Assembly (NCBI RefSeq): GCF_023898315.1
Contig: NC_064619.1
Location: 348,574,650-348,638,649 of the forward strand
Reading direction: 5' to 3'
Length of the DNA: 64,000 nucleotides
Source: Schistocerca nitens
Lineage: Eukaryota; Arthropoda; Insecta; Orthoptera; Acrididae
Shown here: positions 56,591 through 64,000 of the stretch, one piece after another
Layout: every line of letters starts with the position of its first letter
How positions within the stretch are numbered: position 1 is the stretch's first letter
Made by a program: the position numbers and the translations under genes
The notes under the pieces: generated by a model
Told to the model about the DNA's origin: nothing
The model's database searches: none
The model's input: the letters and a program-made list of their open reading frames with translations, nothing else

Positions 56591-56793
56591 TGTTCAAATG
56601 GTTCAAATGGCTCTGAGCACTATGGGTCTTAACTTCTAAGGTCATCAGTCCCCTAGAACTTAGAACTACTTAAACCTAACTAACCTGAGGACATCACACA
56701 CATCAATGCCCGAGACAGGATTCTAACCTGCGACCGTAGCGGTCGCGCGGTTCCAGACTGTAGCGCATAGAACCGCTCGGCCACCCCGGCCTG
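56591..56793 (-). mobile_element. tRNA-derived SINE
   Basis: Reverse-oriented member of the GGCCG-head family: 3' end at the left (TTCAAATGGCTCTGAGCACTA), head at the right ending CGGCCACCCCGGCC. B-box mutated (GGATTCTAACC on the plus strand). Confidence 0.88.
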
Positions 56794-57429
56794 CCAATAG
56801 TTATGTCCTTAGGTCTAAGAACGTAATAGTGTTGTTATCATAGACGAAAAGAAAAGAAATAAGGAGATGTACATCTTGCTTGTTGTTATCCGTACGTGAA
56901 TTCACAGGAAGCAGCGCTGACGTAATACACAGCGGGTGCTGGTGGCAGAGGGCTTCTCCCTGGAGGCTGCTCTGCAAGGACTCTCCAGCACGCACGCCTC
57001 GCTACCCTCGCCTCCTCAGCAGCGGCAGTAGTACGCTCGACACGGGGGTCGCCAGTGAATGGTGAGGGGCGTGTGCTCCAATTATTCCAGTCTTTTTACT
57101 GGTCGTCGCCCATCTGCTGCGGCGAAAAGACTGAGTGTATTACATCCGAATATTCTGTTACGTGCGTAATTACTATCACTATCTTAAAGTGACCTCAGAT
57201 CTGAAAACAGTGGTTGTTATGTTTAGTAGTGACTACACTGTAGGGAACACTTTTGTTCTCAGACTCTCTGACTCCCGCGTGCGCACGCTACGATCGCAAC
57301 AATTCCATCACAATTAGTACTAAAAAAGCTAGCGTGGATTTAGTACGGAGTGATGCAGGTAAAACCCAAGGAATCTTACACTGTGAGGCCCAACGAGGAT
57401 TTTAGTCTCGCTTCCATCGAATATTAATG
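56794..57429. other. Unassigned; moderately GC-rich 56930-57070
   Basis: No domain found. The GC-rich part might be regulatory. Confidence 0.3.
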
Positions 57430-58232
57430 CAGGGTTTCGAAAAGAAATACAAAGGCTAGTAGGAGGATACAAGATGACTTGGACAGGATTTGTGATTGGT
57501 GTAAAGAATGGCAGCTAACTCTAAATATAGATAAATGTAAGTTCATGCAGATGAATAGGAAAAAAATCCTGTAACGTTTGAATACTCCATTAGTAGTGTA
57601 GCGCTTGACACAGTCACGTCGATTAAATATTTGGGCGTAACATTGCAGAGCTATATGAATTGGGACAAGCATGTAATGGCAGTTGTGGGGAAGGCGGACA
57701 GTCGTCTTCGGTTCGTTGGTAGAGTTTTGGGAAGATGTGGTTCATCTGTGAAGGAGACCGCTTATAAGACACTAATAGACCTATTCCTGAGTACTGCTCG
57801 AGCGTTTGGTATCCCTATGAGGTCGGATTGCGGGAGGACATAGAAGCAATTCAGAGGCGGGCTGCTAGATTTGTTACTGGTAGGTTTGATCATCACGGGA
57901 GTGTTACGGAAATGCTTCAGGACTTCGGATGGGAGTCTCTAGAGGAAAGGAGGCGTTCATTTCGTAAATCGCTACTGAGGAAATTTAGAGAACCAGCATT
58001 TGAGGCTGACTGCAGTACAATTTTACTGCCGCCAACTCACATTTCGCGGAAAGACCACAAAGATAAGATGAGAGATTAGGACTCGTATAGAGGCATATAG
58101 GCAGTCATTTTTCCATCGTTCTGTTTGGGAGTGGAACAGGGAGAGAAGATGCTAGTCGTGGTACGATGTACCCTCCGCCACGTACCGTCTGGTGGAATGC
58201 GGAGTATGTATGTAGATGTAGATGTAGATGTT
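57430..58232 (+). pseudogene. I/Jockey-like LINE 3' end
   Basis: Plus strand: DDLDRICDWCKEWQLTLNID (57470 onward), KYLGVTLQSYMNWDKHVMAV (57625), RLRFVGRVLGRCGSSVKETA, then after a shift REDIEAIQRRAARFVTGRFD, LQDFGWESLEERRRSFRKSL and LPPTHISRKDHKDK (57830-58075). It ends in a GTATGTAGATGTAGATGTAG tail (about 58205-58230). It is the same superfamily as 50092-50870. 5'-truncated, with at least two shifts. Confidence 0.88.
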
Positions 58233-58849
58233 GAAGACCACACGAACCCTTTTATGCTAAATCACTGTCTACTCACTGCTTAGAGCCAGTCAGTCACATG
58301 TTTTTTACTTGGCCACAATAACAGAAGGAGATCTATGGATGGAGTAACTGACTCACATGTTGCTACATGGTCATCAATAGAACATTGATCCAGAAAGTGT
58401 ACAAGAAACTGCACCTAAATGAAATTCATTCAAGTATGAAAACACATCGTTTCTATAATAGCCCTCGTCTGCACAAAGCAGTTTTTAGCTCACCTGAAAC
58501 AAAATACGTGTAAGCTGTATTGTGTCAATATTAAGTGACAAAAACTTCTAGGTATTCTGACAGATAATCCTGAAGGTGGGCCAGTAAAACATCCACGCCA
58601 TTGTTATGAACATTAATATTTTTTGGCTATTTTCAGATATCTGAAAAAACAAATATTTCCCATCTCATGCGTTCTCATCTCGGCATAAATTTCAATCATC
58701 ATATCTTCCCACACCTTAACATTTCTCACAAGTGAATTTTTTCCAGTATAGCTAATCAGTGAGCTAGGACTTCTACGTTCGGAAATAAGAGTAATACTAC
58801 CGATTACAATTTTTTTTATCACACTCGCTTCAACGCTTCTTTTTTTCTG
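58233..58849. other. Unassigned; holds a ~65-base sequence repeated at 56500
   Basis: 58345-58415 resembles 56500-56562 (shared GACTCACA, GATCCAGAA, GTGTACAAGAAA). No gene seen. Confidence 0.35.
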
Positions 58850-58883
58850 ACACAGGATCCATGTACTTTATAAAAAGAAATAT

Positions 58884-58937
58884 ATGTGTGCCCGTGTGTG
58901 TGCGTGTCTGTGTGTGTGTGTGTGCGTGCGTGTGTGT
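58884..58937. repeat. (TG)n microsatellite, interrupted
   Basis: TG dinucleotides interrupted by C. Confidence 0.95.
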
Positions 58938-59054
58938 CCCACATCTGCTTCTAAACCACTGGAGTGATTTCAACCAAGCTTGATATACGCATCCTTTACC
59001 GTCAGGGAACAACTGCTGTGTGGATATGAACCACCTACGTAAAATTCTTTAGGA

Positions 59055-59375
59055 GATATGACGTCATAAATAATGAGATGCGTGAGAAACTGCAGCATCA
59101 TACATGAAGTTTAAATTTGCTATTTCTATATTCACAATAAACTTCGCATACAGTATTCACACATGTCGCTGAGTGCACCTGCAAAAGTATATGATGGTAC
59201 CACACATAATTCGAAAAGGATGACGTCGTAAACACTGATACCCGTGAAAAACTGCCTCATGGTTAAATTTATTACTTCTTTGTTGATTACTCTGGCAACA
59301 CGTCTTGCAAACAGTATTCACATACGCCGATGAATTTTCTGCAAAATTATATCAGTTTGTGACACTGTAGATCAC
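59055..59375 (+). repeat. Tandem duplication, period about 160
   Basis: GACGTCATAAATAATGAGA near 59059 recurs as GACGTCGTAAACACTGATA near 59221, and CAGTATTCACACATG near 59151 recurs as CAGTATTCACATACG near 59311. Diverged. Confidence 0.7.
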
Positions 59376-59790
59376 TAGATGTGACTCGTACAAATTAAGG
59401 AAATCTTTGACACCTGGCAGCAGTTTCGGCAGCTTTCAGCTGCAAAGCGCAATCTGCTGTAAGTGAAAATAGTAGCAGTCTATAGAGCTACGAAGAGGCG
59501 CTGCCATAGAGACGTATGCAAAATCGTATTGTAAACACACGACACTGCTGCTCCCAGCACACAGAAACTCTCCTGGACCACGTTTCATAATTTGTAGGCT
59601 ATACTTATACATTTGTACGTCATGCATATTTCTTTGTAGAACTGTTTCATAACTTCATGTGTGTTTTTAGTAAGACACGGAAATGGAATATTTTCGTTAC
59701 TTCACTATAAAAACAGTTTTTTTTTTTTAGTTTCTAATAGACAACTGGCAAAATCGAAACCCGGGCAATGCCAGGTTTGTCAGCTAAGTA

Positions 59791-60613
59791 GTATATGTAA
59801 CAAACGAAGTAAACGTAAGTTCCACAAGATATACAGTATAGATTCAGGCTTCTTGTTGCACTGGGCGGGCATCGAAAAGGTGAGTAATGGTCTCGACGAC
59901 GTGATGATCCCATGACATGCGAACAACGACATTCAGATCTCGGCGACGAGTTTGTAACAGGAAAGAAAATAAAAGAAATACTTTTTGTCTAAACAAAATA
60001 CAGTTTTTGTTTCACTTCCTTACAGTATTTTTGTACAGACACTGTGATCCACATGACAAAGACATTTTGCTGTATGCATCTGATTGCATCTACGTACTCA
60101 AAAGAAATTAGATTTATTTTATGCAACTGGTAACTTATTTCGTTATACTATGGTAATTCTTTTAAATCGTCTACTACACTATTTATTGTGTAAGCGACAA
60201 AGTTCATCACGCTGCTGTACATACAGCATCTGTATCCCTAAAAGTTTCGCACAGTGAATGTCAAACGATGGATCGAGTGGTTGATGTAGCATCCAAATGT
60301 ATGCTACAGTATGGAAAACAGCAGAGATGCTGCATGGGAAGTGTGCCTCCTGAGAGATGCAACAGCCAGGTTTTCTAACAGGAAAAGCTACAACCTCTTC
60401 TCACCCGCTATTCCGAAAGCCAGATAAAAATAGCAGTAGGCTAAGTAAGGTATAAGGAATTTGTAAATTTTTTTGTTTTATTCTTAGCGGTTCTTGATGC
60501 GCACGCAGATATCTGTGAATTTACTCCACTCGGCAGATGAAAGAGCGTGCCGGAACCAGAAATTGCTTCGGCCAGCGATAGCAAATGTGAGGCTGGAGAG
60601 GTGGGCTGTGATA
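59791..60613. other. Unassigned
   Basis: Nothing recognised. Confidence 0.35.
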
Positions 60614-60647
60614 CTGTGTGTGTGTGTACATCTGTGTGTGTATGTGC

Positions 60648-60681
<34 letters not shown>
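60614..60681. repeat. (TG)n microsatellite
   Basis: Long, lightly interrupted TG repeat. The His/Thr- and Cys/Val-rich open frames across it are artefacts. Confidence 0.95.
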
Positions 60682-60682
<1 letters not shown>

Positions 60683-62533
60683 GGCCGGTAGTACACCGCA
60701 GAGACAGACGCCGCTGCAAAATCCTCGCAATTAGCCCGCGGTCCTGATTATACCGTGCTCTGCCGTTAAACGGGATTACCACTCGATCCGTATCGACAGC
60801 GCACATTTAGGTTATGTATTGTACCAAAAGGCGGAACATTTGAACTGGTCAGCCAGAAAATAGCGCTGGCCTAAACAGTTATGATCCGAAAAAAAACACT
60901 GTTATTCTTCTGGTGATCCCCAATGATGTGTGCCTGTGGTGCCCATTCATCTGTAACAAACATTTGACGATACTGAATCTTGATTATGAGCACTGTACGT
61001 GACGTAGACTGTGCGTAACTGCATTATTTTCATGATAAAGCCCGTGCTGGAAAGATGGGATTTGTTGAGTGATGTGATATGTTGATGTATTAGGTAAGTT
61101 GATGATGGTGACAAGTTTTTGGCTGCTCGATATTAAAATTTCCAAACTACTGAAACGCATGGAAAAGTATTACGCTAAAACAGGTAACTTTTTTAAATAT
61201 TCTGCTCATTTCAGAAAACAAACAAATGTACACATAAAATGAAAATGATGGTAAAACATATACTTCAATTAGACACTTCACACATGGTAAGGTAACAAAA
61301 GTACTCAATATTGGAAGTTTGAAGAATTACACCATGAATCTGCGACTACATAATTAGTAACCCAGAAAAACATGACTCGACCTTTCTAGAACACACCTGT
61401 TACCTGAGGCTGGAGCGCTGACAACACATACAATTGCATAACCCATAATTTAATCGTCTAGTTTTCAACTAAAATAGACTGCAAGTTCCTGTCTAAGTTA
61501 GAATGTCTCTCGTTCATAATACAAAAGGCACTTTGTTAAAATACAGTTTACTTCCATCGTGCACCACAGGCAGTAGCACAGCATACGTACTCCCTCCAGA
61601 GCGAGAAACCATTATATCCAGTCTATGTCTGACATAGTCTTCGTAACTAGAACAGGAAGGGTCACGGCGGGGCAGTTGATTTCACTGACTGTGGCGCGTG
61701 TAATCCAGCGACGCTTCCTATGTGCGACCTTCAGGCGCAACAGCAATGTTACAGCCTGCAGGGGAATTGCACCCCGATCAACTCGCTGATGCTCCTAATA
61801 CTGCTTGGCTGACGCTCGAAGCTATTCTTACCGACCCAGTGAATAGTGGAAAGCAACCGCCTTTCCCAGGTGCTGTTACTTGCCTGGGTCCGTTACAACT
61901 TCATTTAAAGGAACAGCTGTGGTTTTTTCCAACTCAGACATCTTTCAGCACCATCGACTTCCACTCGCAAAGTTTTTAGCTAATTAATCGGTATGTTGTA
62001 AAAAGAAAGAAGAAAGTATTAGTACAAACTTTGAAACAGGTTGCTGTATATATACATAAAATAACTGCAAATGATAAGAACATGATGATGTTATCGAGTA
62101 CGTGGAATCTACATATATTCAGTAAGAACTAGAAAAGATCGGGTCTTGTAGCACTTCATTTATCTTGTTATCTGTGTCACGAGGATGAAGCAGAACAGGA
62201 AGCTACTTTCTCCTTGAGTTGTGTATGAACTAAAGTCTAAAGACTTGCTGATGGAGAATTTATAATGACTATATTCGCCACCTATTGTTTCTTTACGGAA
62301 CCCGTAAAAACGTATGTAGCAGTAAGTATGTAGTAATTCACTTCCTTTTTATATAGGGCGTGTATAGCCGATGTGTTTACCGAATAAACATTACTTTGCT
62401 TTAACCCCAATTACTAGTTGCTGAAATAACGGTAGAGTAATACCACAAACATCTATCGTAGGAACCTCATAATCACACTAATAGTAAAACAGAAATACAG
62501 GAAACGTAACAAATAGGAGCAAGATATAAATAA
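60682..62533. other. Unassigned 1.9 kb
   Basis: An 85-codon open frame at 61722-61979 has no recognised domain. No structured repeats. Confidence 0.35.
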
Positions 62534-62720
62534 ATGGTTCAAATAGCTCTGAGCACTATGGGACTTAACATCTAAGGTCATCTGTACCCTAGAACTTAGA
62601 ACTACTTAAACCTAGCTAACCTAAGGACGTCACACACATCCTGGAATCGAACCTGCGACCGTAGAGGTAGCGCGGTTCCAGACTGAAGCGCCTAGAACCG
62701 CTCGTCCACTCCGGTCGGCG
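62534..62720 (-). mobile_element. tRNA-derived SINE, internally deleted
   Basis: GGCCG-head family in reverse: TGGTTCAAATAGCTCTGAGC at the left, CCACTCCGGTCGGCG at the right. About 15 bases around the B-box (between CACACATCC and TGGAATCGAACC) are missing relative to other copies. Confidence 0.85.
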
Positions 62721-62805
62721 TTTAAAATCTGATTGTATACCTTAGTCGTATCGACGAGGACAAAAGTTTTGCTTGTCATTCGAGAGGAATGCCCCGACAG
62801 ATCGC

Positions 62806-62840
62806 TTGTGTCCTCTTGTGTCCTCTTGTGTCCTCTTGAG
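62806..62840. repeat. 10-bp minisatellite (TCCTCTTGTG)n
   Basis: Three and a half units in tandem. Confidence 0.9.
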
Positions 62841-63539
62841 TAAAAACTGGGGGCACTACAGTGTGTTAGGTGATCATTTGGTGGTATTGTTCGACGAGGT
62901 ATAGTATGTAACAGCGTTAAATCCGACTGGCTCCGTTTCAGTGATTTGTCATAATGTTGTTGATGTTTCGTTGGACGAACATGGTCGTGGTTAGTTGCGT
63001 CGTCGCCTTGTGTTGCTCTATATTTCCTTTGAGTAATCTTGTCGTGGTTTTGAGATTGTTTGACTGTTCACCAGCGTGTAGCTTCAGGATTGCCGTGGTA
63101 TGTTTTGGCTAGTTCTATGGGAGAAAGTACATTTTGGTTATGTTATATGAACATTTAATATAGTTTTCCGCGTCGCTTAATTTACGGACGAATGAATGTT
63201 TATTAAGTTGTGGTCTCCTGTTGCCTAAGGAACTACGTGAATGCTTTAGTCGTCCCGGTTGTTCACTTTTGTCATTGGAATTCTTGAGCTCTCTCCCACA
63301 GAGGGAACTGTTCTAGTTCTACAGCAATAAATTATTCAGAGCACTAGTTACTACTAACATTACAGCGAATGCTTGGATTTACTGTCAGCATTAATCAGGC
63401 AAGTACCTATTTATTTGTTTGATCATGCAAGTTATGCCTATTTAGTTGTGAAGGGGTTAAGTGTACAACATCTGAAGCTCTTCTTAATCCTCGTACTTCA
63501 GTGTTTATAGGTAGAATTGTTCGATAATCCATATCTAAT
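62841..63539. other. Unassigned
   Basis: GT-rich sequence, no gene or known repeat. Confidence 0.35.
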
Positions 63540-63712
63540 AGCCGCGTGGAGTGGCCGCGCGGTCCAGGGCGCCCTGTCACGGACTGAGAGACCCGTCCCG
63601 CCATAGGTTCGAGTCCTCCTTCGGGCATGGGTTTGTGTGTTGTTCTTAGCATAAGTTAGTTTATGTAGTGTGTAAGTCTAGGGATCGATGACCTCAACAG
63701 TAATACTGTTCA
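63540..63712 (+). mobile_element. tRNA-derived SINE
   Basis: Head GGAGTGGCCGCGCGGTCCAG (A-box), B-box AGGTTCGAGTCC near 63604, body with CTTAGCATAAGTTAG and CTAGGGATCGATGACC. Same type as 19333-19545. Confidence 0.85.
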
Positions 63713-64000
63713 AATTGTCTCAGTTAAGTGTCCATGACTATACATTCTAAACCCCATTTAAGCCGCTGTTAGTGCTGATTATATCAGACATATTTCGCCG
63801 TAATTGCCTCTTGACACAGTTTCAAGTGAGTTTAAGGTCAGTAAAGTTCGTGAGCACTCTAGCTCAAGTAACTGAGTGTGCAGCTTGGAGAACGGCATTA
63901 CTGTCTACTAACACCCAGTACCTTCCGTTACTAACTGTATACGTTGATAAATGTAAAGTATGTAACTTCTTGACTGTGAATACTAAGTTTAGAGTCATTC
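63713..64000. other. Window end, nothing recognised
   Basis: No feature seen. Confidence 0.4.

Larger units (their letters stand above)
58850..59790 (+). mobile_element. Helitron-like non-autonomous repeat (tentative)
   Basis: The right end has a small GC hairpin (CCCGGGCAATGCCAGG, about 59760-59775) followed within about 12 bases by CTAA, resembling a Helitron 3' end (hairpin then CTRR). The body contains a (TG)n tract and a 160-base tandem duplication. No Rep/helicase coding text. The left end is not defined. Confidence 0.3.

Noticed and set aside
60441..60806. His/Thr-rich and Cys/Val-rich frames
   Set aside because: Translation of a TG microsatellite.
1..64000. CRISPR arrays, operons, ribosome binding sites, riboswitches
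   Set aside because: The sequence is eukaryotic in character. No regularly spaced short repeats with unique spacers or prokaryotic gene packing were seen.

Overview
The window reads as repeat-dense nuclear DNA of an arthropod, most likely an orthopteran insect (grasshopper or locust). There is no operon-like packing. Almost everything recognisable is a transposable element: Penelope-like elements (PLEs), RTE- and I/Jockey-like LINEs, Tc1/mariner DNA transposons, tRNA-derived SINEs, a degraded Ty3/gypsy fragment and small foldback (inverted-repeat) elements. The orthopteran guess rests on the SINE families and on the general mix of elements; it is inference. I found no convincing host protein-coding gene, tRNA gene, rRNA gene or CRISPR array.

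Region by region. 885-7579: two almost identical, intact 817-residue PLE proteins (reverse transcriptase plus GIY-YIG endonuclease) lie in inverted orientation, and the pair as a whole is flanked by one 12-bp direct repeat. 8-14.5 kb: a tRNA-SINE, a Ty3/gypsy pol relic, an RTE-like LINE split by a foldback element, a GC-rich candidate promoter and an I/Jockey-like RT relic. 17.5-18.2 kb: a nested tandem array built on a GGCCTTCAGCC motif. 22-40 kb: decayed Tc1 and mariner copies (22.3, 26.5, 28.7, 34.0, 37.1 and 38.9 kb), a foldback element at 31.3 kb, a poly(A) retroposon at 33.3 kb, a SINE with a perfect target-site duplication at 35.6 kb and a CpG-rich block at 36.05-36.53 kb. 40-46 kb: a third PLE lineage, then a long stretch with little recognisable. 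45.7-58.2 kb: heavily nested retroelements, including a second PLE lineage interrupted by a LINE and by a dimeric SINE, an RTE-like LINE interrupted by two foldback elements, and several SINEs. 58.8-64 kb: a Helitron-like repeat, simple repeats and SINEs.

The most interesting signal is a recurring RNA-like module with the layout of a minimal type I hammerhead ribozyme (CUGANGA box, hairpin, GAAAC, two-base-pair stem III, GUH). A degenerate form sits in the terminal repeats of the intact PLE pair. Similar modules sit in the arms of four separate inverted-repeat elements (11.1, 31.3, 52.2 and 52.9 kb) and in two single-arm copies (46.6 and 47.6 kb). The copy at 52204-52243 matches every core position I can check. 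I infer that these foldback elements may be non-autonomous relatives of PLE terminal repeats, arranged head to head like the intact PLE pair. Folding, cleavage assays and repeat-library searches would test this.
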